A DNA stretch of 64,000 nt from Pseudo-nitzschia pungens. Lineage: Eukaryota > Bacillariophyta > Bacillariophyceae > Bacillariales > Bacillariaceae. The position numbers were made by a program, and so were the translations under genes. Location: the NCBI GenBank assembly GCA_037355855.1, contig CM074764.1, forward strand, positions 4,657,070 through 4,721,069, given 5' to 3'. This document shows positions 9,480-19,794 of this stretch, piece by piece. Position 1 is the stretch's first letter; the number at the start of each line of letters is the position of its first letter. The notes beneath the pieces were generated by a model. It made no database searches, had not been told where the DNA came from, and saw only the letters and a program-made list of their open reading frames with translations.

Positions 9480-11144
9480 GATGTATCTGCAGATATTCCC
9501 TGATTGTTGGATTGATTGTTAAAGATAGAGACCGATTCGATTGTTGTGGAAGGGAACGATGCGTCGAACAATGTGTGAAAAACCGACCCCACGCCGATCG
9601 AATTTTGATGATTCATCTTAAAACCTTTCGAAACGATGATCCATCTGAAAACCTTTCAAAATGCAATAGGCAATGGTTCAACTGGTTGAGCTCATCCCCA
9701 ACTGTTCACTTGTTGTCACGATCGTGTGATGATCTTCCATTTCCCCCACCGTGGGCCTTTGCTCGAAACGGGCCTTTGCTCGAAACGGGCCTTAGCTCGA
9801 AACGAACATTTTCCAAAAAAACAACGTGAAACTGTCTTTACACATTGACATCAGTTTTAAACCGTAAACGAAGCTACTCCTTCCAATTCAAATTCAAACG
9901 ACACTACTCCTTGCACTTAAAATTATTTTCTAAATTTTTGATTGGTTCATTCGTAAGGAATTTTTTGATTGGCTCATTTGTAAGGAATTTTTTGATTGGC
10001 TCATTGTGGGGAAGACCTTAGTACAATATAGTATGATGTGTATGATGCTACGTCGCGCCAAAAATTATGTACTGGTAACATACGTAGAATGTACAGCGTA
10101 CCGTAATGTACCGTGGCGTACCTCCACTCCACCACTTCGCGCCAAAAGATTTGTACCAGTACCCTACGTACAGTATACACAGTACTGGAAACCTACACAT
10201 CCCCTGCCTATACATACATACCTACTACTAGGTACTATGTATGCAGACATGTCATTTTTTCTTTTACTAAGACTGTAGACTTAGTACTGTAATCTACGTA
10301 CATTGCTGTCATTTTTTCCTAGACCTGTACAAACAGTACTGTTACCTACGTACATTATGTGCATCATCGTGGTGAAGTGGTGAATTTTGTTGTTCGATTT
10401 TCCGCCCCACATCTCCCTCGTACCGGATGTGTCATAATTTTCATTTTCATTTTCGTTTCAATTCTTGCATTGGAATATTCTGGCCGGTCCAGTTTAACCT
10501 AGCCATCAGGCACCGGGACCATCTCCTTTGAAGAAGACACACGCTGTGGGGAGCTTGAGAACGGCCGCTCTTGCTTCCTGCTCTGTTGTCCGATTCATAT
10601 CACGGAGGTCGGGTGTGTTGAAGTCCTGGAACTACCTGGCTTACCCAGATATACGACGTACTGATATTGAAAACAACGAAAAGGAAGACGAAAATCACAA
10701 CCGATCGGTGCGCAGAGGGAAGACGACGACGTCGAAGGTACGATCGCTCCAGACAGGGACGACGCGACGAAGGTACGATCGCTCCAGAGAGGGACGATGG
10801 GGGTACGATCGCTACGATCGCTTCTAACAGGATGTTTGTTCTTGTTTTTACTTTCGTCTTTCCATAGGGGAGCGACGGCGACGATAAAGAGGAAGGTACG
10901 ATCGCTTCGGACAGGGACGACGGCGGGTACGATCGCTTCGGACAGGAACGACGCCGGGTACGATCGATCGATTGGTGCTGAGAGGGACGACGACGACGCA
11001 CGGTGCGATCGTTTCACAGACGAACGACGGGACATAGTTTAATACAAATACTTTCTTCTTTTTTCTTTTATCAAGTACTGCTGTCTGTTTCCTCTAGAAT
11101 CATAACTAACACCAAAATTTTTTCATTCTCTCTTGTTGCAGGCG
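9480..11144. promoter_or_regulatory. Divergent intergenic region between genes b and c, copy 1
   Basis: This separates gene b (leftward from 9479) and gene c (rightward from 12109), so it should hold both promoters. Visible features are tandem GATTGGCTCATT boxes at 9939-10010; a ~280-bp conserved segment (about 10390-10670, around TTTTCCGCCCCACATCTCCC) shared with copy 2 and the derivative at 29390; a GGTACGATCGCT-rich array (10735-10985); and a stretch ending TTGTTGCAG at 11142 that looks like a 3' splice site of a leader intron. No protein gene is supported. Confidence 0.5.
9939..10010. promoter_or_regulatory. Tandem inverted CCAAT boxes
   Basis: A 27-bp unit containing GATTGG(C/T)TCATT is repeated three times here and four times or more in copy 2 (49165-49265). 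ATTGG is the inverse of CCAAT, a known NF-Y binding motif. Repetition within a divergent promoter region supports a regulatory role, which remains inference. Confidence 0.45.
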
Positions 11145-12085
11145 ACGGATCGGTTGTTGATTACAGGAGCGACCCCTACGTTTCGGTTGTTGAGTACAGG
11201 AAAGCCCCGTACGATTTTCGGTTGTTGCGTACGGGAGCGACGCCTACGATTTTCGGTTGTCGAGTACAGGAGCGACGGAACGAACGAAATACCCCTACGA
11301 TTTTCGGTTGTCGAGTACAGGAGCGACGGAACGAACGAAATACCCCTACGATTTTCGGTTGTTGAGTACAGGAGCGACGCCTACGATTTTCGGTTGTTGA
11401 GTACGGGAGCGACGCCTACGATTTTCGGTTGTCGAGTACAGGAGCGACGCAACGAACGAAATACCCCTACGATTTTCGGTTGTTGAGTACAGGAGCGACG
11501 CCTACGATTTTCGGTTGTTGAGTACGGGAGCGACGCCTACGATTTTCGGTTGTCGAGTACAGGAGCGACGCAACGAACGAAATACCCCTACGATTTTCGG
11601 TTGTTGAGTACAGGAGCGACGCCTACGATTTTCGGTTGTTGAGTACGGGAGCGACGCCTACGATTTTCGGTTGTCGAGTACAGGAGCGACGCAACGAACG
11701 AAATACCCCTACGATTTTCGGTTGTCGAGTACAGGAGCGACGGAACGAACGAAATACCCCTACGATTTTCGGTTGTTGAGTACAGGAGCGACGGATCGAA
11801 CAACAGAAAGGAGCGAATACCCCTACAATTTTCTGTTGTTGAATACAGGAGCGACGGATCGAACGAAATACCGCTACGATTTTCGGGACGGATCGAACGA
11901 AACCAAGGTTGTTGCAGAAAGGAGCGAATACCCCTACAATTTTCAGTTGTTGAATACAGGAGCGAGGAATACCCCTACAATTTTCAGTTGTTGAATACAG
12001 GAGCGACGCCTACGATTTTCGGTTGTAGAGTACAGGAGCGACGGAACGAACGAAGCCAGTAGCGACGGAACGAACGAAGCCAAGG
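11145..12085. repeat. GGAGCGACG-core array upstream of gene c, copy 1
   Basis: Units of about 34-37 bp, built from ACGATTTTCGGTTGTTGAGTACAGGAGCGACG and variants, are repeated to within ~25 bp of the gene c start. A 121-bp higher-order period is visible at 11401, 11522 and 11643. Long frames through the array are products of the repeat, not genes. Confidence 0.85.
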
Positions 12086-12108
12086 TTGTTGCGGAAAGGA
12101 TCACCACA

Positions 12109-14328
12109 ATGACACGTTCCAGCAGGCGGAAGATTGGTGACACTGAGGAGACCAACGCGGAACTAAGGGGTGGTAGATGCAACAGAAGGATCCAACAGAA
12201 AATCTTGAGCGAGAGCACCTTGTGCCAACCAAGCCACTGTATTCTTGGTTCGGTCACAACACTGACACAGAAACGAAAACGAACTGCAAAAGGAACCACA
12301 AGCTGTCCGATGACGGACGACGGCATAACATGCACGTCCTGTGGCAATTTTGCTTGCAGAAGATGTCTGCAACTACTGTTCAACCGAATGGACAAGGAGA
12401 AGACTACACTGCCCTCGGTGCTACAGCAGATGAGACAATCGCTAGAAAACAATATTGGGGTAGTATCTACTTGTCATGGATGTATCTACTATGCCCAAAA
12501 GGAGCAAGTGGTGAGGTCCCATCGGCACTTCATTGATGTTGCGAGTCGCGCGGTTCGATTAAAGTATGATGGGTTCCTTGTCCTACCAGAGTATGACTTG
12601 CTGATTGACACTCCTTTCAATTCAGAAAACATTGTTGACTGCCATGGATTGGGCAAGGAACCTGAACTGCCAGGAGTGAAACACTTCGTGGTGGGATATG
12701 AGCTTGCACGTCAGATAGCAGAATCAGGAATAACAGCAAAGAAGCTCACGGACACGGTTAAAACAGAAGTTAAGAAAATTGAGTGCTCTGATATAGTGGA
12801 TCCCAGCAGAACAAGAACTTACATCGTGCAACTGATCATAATTCACGGAACGATGTGCAAGAACAAGATAAAGGAAACGCCCGAGTACACTATGGAAAGA
12901 ATCAAACAATCAAGAGTGTTCTCGTGTCGTGACAGGTTGAAGAAATGCCATGTGACACTTATTGTTGGATCATTCGGTTCCGAAAATGAACAAGAAGGGA
13001 AGCAGAAGTGCAACCTGTTGTTAGCAAGATTCTATCACGGAAGCCATCGACTCCAGATGACCCAGAATGACGTTCACTCGTTGTTTAAGAAAGTTGAATC
13101 CATGACTGCAAATAACAACATAGAACAGATGAGAAGTGGTGGCAGCAGTGGTGTCTACAGAGGACCAACTAGAGCACTCTTCCAGATGCTCGACAACCCA
13201 ATTGTGACACCGAGGTCCGGACGGGGGGCATTTGTTGTTCCAGACCGGCACACAATTCATGTTTTTTACATAAACAGGCAAGGGAAGGCTGTTCACTTTG
13301 CGTATTGCAACCCCCAGTTTGGGGGGCAGATTGGGCCTATCACAGAGGATATGTTTTCCGATTATAAATTCTTTCAACCATTCACTGAGGCGAAGATAGT
13401 GAGTGCCTTGCTGCTGAGACAATTAGGAAACATGGTCAAAGGTCTGAATGTGGTGCCACTTGCAGTGGATCGGGAGTTGAGAAACCACAGGAAAGCTATA
13501 GCAATGGCAAGAAGGCAGGAGATCGGTGACATTTTGTATCAGTTTTCTTCCCTCAATTCGACGACCCTTGTCCAGCATCCAGTCGGCATTCATTATGACT
13601 CATTTGGTAAACAGGATGGCGAGACTGTTTACAGTATAGAGAACAAGATCGGTTTTGCAACTAAGCACACCAATTCTTACACGAAATATGGCATGGGAAG
13701 GGGGGGTCGCGGTCCCGAAACATTTGTGTTCTGCTTGTTAGACTGGGGTAGAGAAAGAAGACGGAGACGAACCGCAGAAGTGAATCATGAACAGGCAGCC
13801 GCAGTGGAGGCTCAGAGACAAGCAGAGTGGCAAGCAGCGTTTGAGCGTTGGATGGCAGTGGACGCAAATCCAAATGCCACTCAGGAAGAGAGGGATGAGG
13901 CACGGGACGAGGCAATATTAACTCAAGCTGCGGTCTTGGCAGCTCAGGAAGAGACAGCCAATGCACAGGATGCTTTGGACCAAGCAAATGCTGCGATCGC
14001 TGCAGCCAATGCTAATGCTGGAGGCAACGCTCCTCCTTCAGATGATGACGAGGCTGCTGAGAATGATGATGATGATGATGATGCTGGAGGCAACGCTCCT
14101 CCTTCAGATGATGACGAGGATGCTGAGAATGATGATGATGATAATGCTGGTGAGGATGATGAATCTGAATCCTCTAATTCGGATTCGGATGCGGACATGG
14201 ATATTTCAGATTCGGGTTCAGAAGTTTCTTATGATGGTCCATATTTAATTGACTACGGTTCGGCTTCACTACCATCAGAATCAGACACGGAGGAAGAGGA
14301 GGTTTCAGAGTTTTGGCGGAACGACTGA
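12109..14328 (+). CDS. Transposon gene c: Cys-rich protein with acidic tail, 739 aa
   Basis: The ATG at 12109 opens 739 residues. A zinc-binding cluster is visible: C66, then CTSCGNFACRRC (C75, C78, C83, C86) and CHGC (C112, C115), a treble-clef or RING-like arrangement. It is followed by a large conserved globular region (about 120-560), an Arg-rich patch (GRERRRRR), an Ala/Glu/Gln-rich coiled-coil segment (about 570-640), and an acidic tail with two rounds of GGNAPPSDDDE. The tail ends in SESDTEEEEVSEFWRND. That terminal motif is kept, almost unchanged, in the divergent fragment at 26624-26810. No family is recognised. It is the only gene on the plus strand of the element and lies between two related arrays. 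A nuclear regulatory or chromatin-targeting protein is possible. Copy 2 is frameshifted. Confidence 0.8.
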   Translation: MTRSSRRKIGDTEETNAELRGGRCNRRIQQKILSESTLCQPSHCILGSVTTLTQKRKRTAKGTTSCPMTDDGITCTSCGNFACRRCLQLLFNRMDKEKTTLPSVLQQMRQSLENNIGVVSTCHGCIYYAQKEQVVRSHRHFIDVASRAVRLKYDGFLVLPEYDLLIDTPFNSENIVDCHGLGKEPELPGVKHFVVGYELARQIAESGITAKKLTDTVKTEVKKIECSDIVDPSRTRTYIVQLIIIHGTMCKNKIKETPEYTMERIKQSRVFSCRDRLKKCHVTLIVGSFGSENEQEGKQKCNLLLARFYHGSHRLQMTQNDVHSLFKKVESMTANNNIEQMRSGGSSGVYRGPTRALFQMLDNPIVTPRSGRGAFVVPDRHTIHVFYINRQGKAVHFAYCNPQFGGQIGPITEDMFSDYKFFQPFTEAKIVSALLLRQLGNMVKGLNVVPLAVDRELRNHRKAIAMARRQEIGDILYQFSSLNSTTLVQHPVGIHYDSFGKQDGETVYSIENKIGFATKHTNSYTKYGMGRGGRGPETFVFCLLDWGRERRRRRTAEVNHEQAAAVEAQRQAEWQAAFERWMAVDANPNATQEERDEARDEAILTQAAVLAAQEETANAQDALDQANAAIAAANANAGGNAPPSDDDEAAENDDDDDDAGGNAPPSDDDEDAENDDDDNAGEDDESESSNSDSDADMDISDSGSEVSYDGPYLIDYGSASLPSESDTEEEEVSEFWRND

Positions 14329-14339
14329 TTCAAATAGAA

Positions 14340-15240
14340 GATTTTGGTGTGTTCGAGAAAGAAGCGACGGATCGATTGATGTTCTTGAAAGGAGCGAGGA
14401 TCGATCGATAGATTGATTTTCGGATGTTCCGAAAAGGAGCGACGGATCGATGGACCGATCGATTGATTTTCGGTTGATCCAGAAGGGAGCGACGGATCGA
14501 TCGATCGATTGATTTTTGGATGTTATGAAACGGAGCGACGGATCGATTGATTTTCGGTTGTTCCAGAAAGGAGCGACGGATCGATCGATCGATCGATCGA
14601 TTTTCGGTTGTTCCGAAAAGGATCGACGGATCGACCGATCGATTGAGTTTCGGTTGTTCCGAAAAGGAGCGACGGATCGATCGACGGATCGATTGAATTT
14701 CGGATGTTCAAGAAAGGAGCGACGGATCGATTGAATTTCGGATGTTCCAGAAAGGAGCGACGGATCGATTGATTTTCGGATGTTCCAGAAAGGAGCGACG
14801 GATCGATCGATCGATTTTCAGATTCGGAGCGACGGATCGATTTGGAGCGACGGATCGATTTGGAGCGACGGATCGATTTGGAGCGACGGATCGATTTGGA
14901 GCGACGGATCGATTTGGAGCGACGGATCGATTTGGAGCGACGGATCGATTTGGAGCGACGGATCGATTTGGAGCGACGGATCGATTTGGAGCGACGGATC
15001 GATTTGGAGCGACGGATCGATCGATCGGTTGTTGCAGAAAAGAGCGAAGGATCGTTCGGTTGCTCGGTTCGTTATGAAATGGAACGACGGATCGATCGAT
15101 TTTCGGATGTTATGAAATGGAGCGACGGATCAATTGATTTTTGGATGTTATGAAATGGGATCGATTGATTTTCGGTTGTTCCAGAAGGGAGCGACGGATT
15201 GATCGATCGATTTTGATACGGATCGGAATATGCGATGGAT
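14340..15240. repeat. GGAGCGACGGATCGAT array downstream of gene c, copy 1
   Basis: This is an irregular array of GGAGCGACGGATCGAT(CGAT)n with TTTTCGGTTGTTCC linkers. It contains a regular 17-bp block TTGGAGCGACGGATCGA of about 11 units (14829-15015). Copy 2 has only about two of the 17-bp units. It shares its core with the array upstream of gene c and ends before the transposase stop. Confidence 0.85.
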
Positions 15241-15308
15241 CGATTCGCAACTGAGCAAATGATACAAAGATTTTTTATTGTTTAGTTACCTGCCTAGTGT
15301 AGAATGGT

Positions 15309-18300
15309 TCATTCAGCAATGCCGGTGTTGTCTGATTCCTCTCGTTGTACAGGACAAGCGGAGTAGAGGCTCTCGTAGGTAGTATATGTCATAGAATTAT
15401 TCCTCTTTTCAAAGAATTCGAGCCATTGCAATCGATTGTGAACAACGAACCAACGACCATTGTTTACTGGTTCCGCATTCTCGTCCAGTTCAGGAACAAC
15501 TGCCAGTTCCGAAAGAATAGTGTCAGTGTTAAATAAATATAAAGTATTGTCGAGATAGCCACTTTTTACAAAGTGAGATGATGTAGACCTTGGATCTTCT
15601 CTAAACTTTCTGACAACCGCGTAGATGCCATCTGAATCGACATTGTATCCATTCACAGCCGATGTGGGTTGTTTCAAATCTTTCACGTGCAGAAAACACA
15701 GCATTTGACAGGGGATTTCAGTGTTGTCATCGACTGCAAACATTGCCCAGTCAAACCATACACTGTTAACTTGGCCTGAATCAGACCTGTATGAGGGGTG
15801 ACATCGGAACAGGTAGTTGACGCGATTCACAGAATCCCATCTGTTGTGTTCGGTGAACCCAAATATGCTGGATGTGTCGTTGAGCAAAGGAAGGACAGAG
15901 TTGCAAACAAAATCTAGTACAATTGATGAATGAAATGGTTTGTTGTAGTTCCGTTGTCTGATCCATCGCATCGAACTTTTGGTTCCATCCAGAAAAATGG
16001 TGAAACGGGCACCATACTGGGATGGCCTGCGGGATATGACTTTAGGATCACCACCCACTTTCTTCAACTTGTAATGAGAGGTTGTGAGTCGAAGGAGAGA
16101 TGCTTCTTCTTTCCGACGGGTTGTCTGATGGACTAAGGTTGCGGCATTTTGTTGAGTATTTTTGGACGGTGCTTTTATTTCAGTCTTGTGGTGACTTTCA
16201 CTGTATGCAGAATCGAAACCTAATGTTGGACCCCAAAGACTGATGTACTTCGGAATGTGAAAGTAGAGGTGATTTTTGATAAGTTTTGTTCCCATTCCCT
16301 TCCTAAGGCAGGTGCCATTGATAGAGTTGAGGAAATGAATAATGGTTTTGGGAAGATTTTTGATGCACTTTGTGGTTGGACGGCCGTGTTTGAGAAATTC
16401 TTCCATAGAGATGATTTGTTCGATAACATCAATGTGCTTCTTCACAAATGAGTTGTCCCTCAAAATTGCATTGCCGGATTCAGAAACCAATGTTAGAAGA
16501 ATCGAAATCAGCATACCACTGTAATCGTGCCCCTCTTTTTTAGTGACAGATAGAAGATTGGAGCTGAATTTAGTTCTGGGAAAGTCACGATCCGACTGCC
16601 TTGACAGTAGGGCTCCATATTTTTGAGAGACATGCCCAATTGTATTTACTGTGGAAACACCGGTCTTTAGGTGATCAGCATACGGGCATGGTATTGAACC
16701 CTTCATCAGTTGCTCCAGGGATTCTACCTCTCGTTTGGCACACCCCAGCTGGTGCATGTGGAGGCATTCACCGGGCGTGGCTAGGTGGATATTGTTTACA
16801 TTGGTACCAAAGTTGAGACCGTGGAATGCATTTCTGATTTGGTGGTGAGAAATATTGTTGAAATATTCCTTGGTGGTGGTGGCATCTGAGTCTGGAAATG
16901 TATGAAAATCTGATGGGACCCAAAGAGAGGCTGTTTGTTGTGCTGATGGAATATTTATGTCCTTGGTGGAACAATTACAGTGTCGGCAAAGCTTTTGTAC
17001 ACCACCCGACCGGGAACCATATTTGCCGCATAATTTATCATGCAGTTCTGTGTCACCGATGACATAGGCTATTGCAAATTTCATTTTGACTTGCCACAAT
17101 TGGCCGGCATAAGGGAGAAAATTCCATTGGATGCCTTCATGGGTGGACTCGCATGCTTCTTTGAAAGAACGGAGCGCCACTTCTAGGGCATTATGGAGGT
17201 TTTGGATTGATTCTTTTGGAGATGGTTTTCTTGAATGGTGAATGCTCTCCAAATCAGAGTCAGGATGAAAATAGATTGTTGTCCATGCTTCCGGCCTTTT
17301 CCTGGTTTCGATGTTGAATATGCCTAGGGTCATGTTGAGTGGAGTCAGTGATAGTCTTCCGTGCGCATCCAAGCTAATTCCATCCATGTAAAAAATGATG
17401 GGAACAAGGATTTCAGAATTTTCTTCTATGCAGAGGGATCTCCAGGAATCCGACCACCATGATCCGTGGTGCAACTCAGTGATGGGACAGGAATCAGTTC
17501 GAACCGGGAAATGCTCTGGTGACAAGGGGGTGTTGCTGTTGGGGAATGACAAATTTTCTTCCATCATTAAATCTGGGTTCGACAGCAGGGAATACAAAGC
17601 ATCCAGAAAAGAGCGGACATATATTTGAGCAGGTTTGTTGTCGGGAAGCCAATTCACAATTTTGGGCTCAAATTTTGGTTCGGAAGATATGCCGAGATTT
17701 TTTTTTATTTCTTGAAAAATGGCATCACGTTTTCTTGTTGGTGTAACATTGAAATCAAAACCGGGAAGATTGTTGCTGTCTTTTGCCCAATTGAAAATGG
17801 TTTGATAAGTGGAAAGAGGTAGCTTGTGCTGCGATATAATGTTGAGGAGGTTTATTTCAGCAATAAGTTCCGGACGGGGTGGGAACAGAGTGCGATTCCG
17901 GAATGTTTCCTCTCTTTCGTTTATGGAAATGGTGGTGCTTTTCATGATTTCGGAATCAGATATTTCGGTGTCAGAACTGGCATCAAAATTGTCAGGTGCA
18001 TCAACATCGGAATCGATTGCATTCATTTGTTCCTCATTCCCAGCCATATGCGATGCGATTGCCTGTCTGTCCATGGGTGGGATGAGTACATTGGCGATCA
18101 CTTGAGGATTGAGTGAGGTGTGGATAGAAGTTGTTGCGGCGGTGTTCGTTTTGGCAAGGGAGGGGGGGATTTGTGGTCCATTCTGTGTCATTGTCAGTCC
18201 ATACTGTGATGGTGTGTGTCGGACCAAAGGGAGGGTGACTTCGGCTTTCGCAGACGAAATAAAATCCATAAGATCGTTCTTAACATAATAAGTTCGGCAA

Positions 18301-18500
18301 TCAATGTTGGACTTCAAGTGAAATGAAAGTCCTCTACAGACATATCGGTAGGTGTGAAAGTGGCTCGATTCTTGTTTGTATCCCTTGAAGGATTTTAATT
18401 TTCTACTTCTTCCGGAGGCAATGCAGTTGCGACAATGGAATGTCTTGGGTATTCTGGGCTCATTGGCAAAGTGCCTTGGGTCGGAGGAAGCTTTCGGCAT
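15309..18500 (-). CDS. Transposon gene d: zinc-finger transposase, 1063 aa (copy 1)
   Basis: The ATG at 18500 (MPKASSDPRH) is chosen because it is shared by both full copies and the remnant at 31390. An N-terminal zinc finger has CRNC (C23, C26), H61 and C68 with the pattern GLxxHLxSNxDC. An acidic linker with SDTEISDSEI follows. The core contains FYMDGISLDAHGRLSLTPLNMTLGIFN, whose Asp near residue 371 is the likely first catalytic acid; this part resembles Plavaka/CACTA-like transposases. Then come KLCRHCNC, the GECLHMHQLGC motif typical of this group, and a C-terminal half without known domains. It should cut and join the element ends in the nucleus. The other catalytic acids cannot be placed by eye. 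Confidence 0.85.
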   Translation of the reverse strand: MPKASSDPRHFANEPRIPKTFHCRNCIASGRSRKLKSFKGYKQESSHFHTYRYVCRGLSFHLKSNIDCRTYYVKNDLMDFISSAKAEVTLPLVRHTPSQYGLTMTQNGPQIPPSLAKTNTAATTSIHTSLNPQVIANVLIPPMDRQAIASHMAGNEEQMNAIDSDVDAPDNFDASSDTEISDSEIMKSTTISINEREETFRNRTLFPPRPELIAEINLLNIISQHKLPLSTYQTIFNWAKDSNNLPGFDFNVTPTRKRDAIFQEIKKNLGISSEPKFEPKIVNWLPDNKPAQIYVRSFLDALYSLLSNPDLMMEENLSFPNSNTPLSPEHFPVRTDSCPITELHHGSWWSDSWRSLCIEENSEILVPIIFYMDGISLDAHGRLSLTPLNMTLGIFNIETRKRPEAWTTIYFHPDSDLESIHHSRKPSPKESIQNLHNALEVALRSFKEACESTHEGIQWNFLPYAGQLWQVKMKFAIAYVIGDTELHDKLCGKYGSRSGGVQKLCRHCNCSTKDINIPSAQQTASLWVPSDFHTFPDSDATTTKEYFNNISHHQIRNAFHGLNFGTNVNNIHLATPGECLHMHQLGCAKREVESLEQLMKGSIPCPYADHLKTGVSTVNTIGHVSQKYGALLSRQSDRDFPRTKFSSNLLSVTKKEGHDYSGMLISILLTLVSESGNAILRDNSFVKKHIDVIEQIISMEEFLKHGRPTTKCIKNLPKTIIHFLNSINGTCLRKGMGTKLIKNHLYFHIPKYISLWGPTLGFDSAYSESHHKTEIKAPSKNTQQNAATLVHQTTRRKEEASLLRLTTSHYKLKKVGGDPKVISRRPSQYGARFTIFLDGTKSSMRWIRQRNYNKPFHSSIVLDFVCNSVLPLLNDTSSIFGFTEHNRWDSVNRVNYLFRCHPSYRSDSGQVNSVWFDWAMFAVDDNTEIPCQMLCFLHVKDLKQPTSAVNGYNVDSDGIYAVVRKFREDPRSTSSHFVKSGYLDNTLYLFNTDTILSELAVVPELDENAEPVNNGRWFVVHNRLQWLEFFEKRNNSMTYTTYESLYSACPVQREESDNTGIAE

Positions 18501-18982
18501 GGTGGTGTGTGTTTTTGTGATGCGATTCTTAGCTGGGGTACCGGTATGTGATGTGACACCACTGAAAAAAAAAATTCACAAAGGTGCACGACGTAACCCT
18601 TTGGTGTGATTGAAGTAAATTGGATTAAAAATTATTTGTTGTGTTGAGTCAAGTGTGTCAAATGTGTAAAATGGAATGAAAGTGTGAAGAGGGACTGAAT
18701 GTCAGGGTCTAGAACAGAACATTTCCGTCGACACGTTGGGGGAGTTGAGAAAAGGGAGAAATGTGGTTGAGAATAATGGAAAAAAGGTTGTGAAATAAAA
18801 AATTAGGGTCGTGTTTTTTTTAGACAAGTCGCGATCCGGTCAAAGGGAGAAATGTGGTTGAGAATAATGGAAAAAAGGTTGTGAAATAAAAAATTGGGGT
18901 CGTGTTTTTTTTAGACAAGTCGCGATCCGGTCGCGATCGGGTCGCGATTGGTCGCGATGGGTCGCGAACCGGTTTTCGGACG
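18501..18982. repeat. Right terminal region, copy 1, with 99-bp direct duplication
   Basis: This holds the transposase promoter and the right end. The stretch starting AAAGGGAGAAATGTGG is present twice in tandem (about 18742-18940), absent as a full duplicate in copy 2. The final ~60 bp repeat GGTCGCGAT every 10-11 bp before CGGTTTTCGGACG. Confidence 0.8.
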
Positions 18983-19794
18983 CGTATTCACCGTAAGACC
19001 TTACCATTGTTGTACGGTACGATAAATAATAGATCTGCAATCGTAATTATCCACCGTACGGTATCGATCCGTCGGTCTCGTATACCGTACGGGAGATAGA
19101 TCCTCTGTAAGCCTTAACCTTACTACCTGGTACTCCGTCCAACGGTCTTGCAAGGCGCTCCGTAATTCTTCGAAGAATGTTTGGGGGGGCTCTGTAGGAT
19201 CGTGGTGTACATTTTGTACTAAGTGTAAGGTTCTGTTTTCATTCGTTGCTTACCGGTACTTTAAATTGCTGTGAGTACGGTAGAATGAATCCACTCTACT
19301 ACTGTAATTTTCGGTAATTCACTAAATTTTGGTTCTCGGTCACACACAGCATTCTCGTGTTTGCTACTTCTATTTCTATTTTCATTCATGCATTCTAGTG
19401 TTATTATTTATTGTTTTCTTTTATTCCGGTCCATTCATTCCAAGCCCCATATATATATTTGTGTACTGGATCCTGTAGGAATACACTTAAGGTCCTGTAG
19501 GTTTGGTAAGTCTTACTTAAGTTCTTATTTTTTAGTACTTGGGAATGTTGGACCGGTAAGTTACGGTAGGAGGTACGAGTAATTAATTCTTCTTTTGAAT
19601 CATGCACGTCACTGTTTCAATCGGGCAAGTCACTGTTTCAAGCACGACTGGAGGTCACGTCCAAACATCTCAAAATCCATCCATCCATCCATTCATCCAT
19701 CCATCAATCCATCCATCCATTCATCCATCCATCCATCCATCAAAATACAGTACGAGTAATAATAACAATAACAACAACAACAACCACCACCACC
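18983..19794. other. Host intergenic region upstream of the oxygenase gene
   Basis: No gene is visible. It contains CGTACGGTA-type palindromic words and a (CATC)n microsatellite at 19675-19745, followed by an AAC/ACC-rich run directly before the gene start. Confidence 0.5.

Larger units (their letters stand above)
4202..18982. mobile_element. Large four-gene DNA transposon, copy 1 (14.8 kb)
   Basis: The ends are inverted: CGTCCGAAAACTGGTTCGCGACCC on the left and the inverse of CGTCCGAAAACCGGTTCGCGACCC on the right. The flanking CG is duplicated (4200-4201 and 18983-18984). Inside lie four genes in the order a(-), b(-), c(+), d(-), the last a transposase. The same order and near-identical sequence recur at 43058-57733. 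All four frames are open here, so this copy may be autonomous. The transposase resembles the Plavaka/CACTA-like group and a 2-bp duplication fits that broad group, but the termini are not CACTA. The extra cargo genes and long arrays make it much larger than usual. Confidence 0.9.

Noticed and set aside
11133..12000. Repetitive frames (RLLSTGATPTIFG-like)
   Set aside because: They are translations of the GGAGCGACG array, with different frames used in copies 1 and 2.
12163..12536. Frames of 69-119 aa overlapping the start of gene c
   Set aside because: Out-of-frame shadows of gene c; the gene c frame is longer and carries the Cys cluster.
14742..15153. Three overlapping frames of GATDRF/SIWSDG-type repeats
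   Set aside because: Products of the 17-bp unit, whose length is not a multiple of three; copy 2 has lost the block.
4202..18982. Reading the 14.7-kb duplication as a plain segmental duplication
   Set aside because: The duplication ends exactly at inverted terminal repeats with distinct 2-bp target duplications and different flanks, which indicates transposition.
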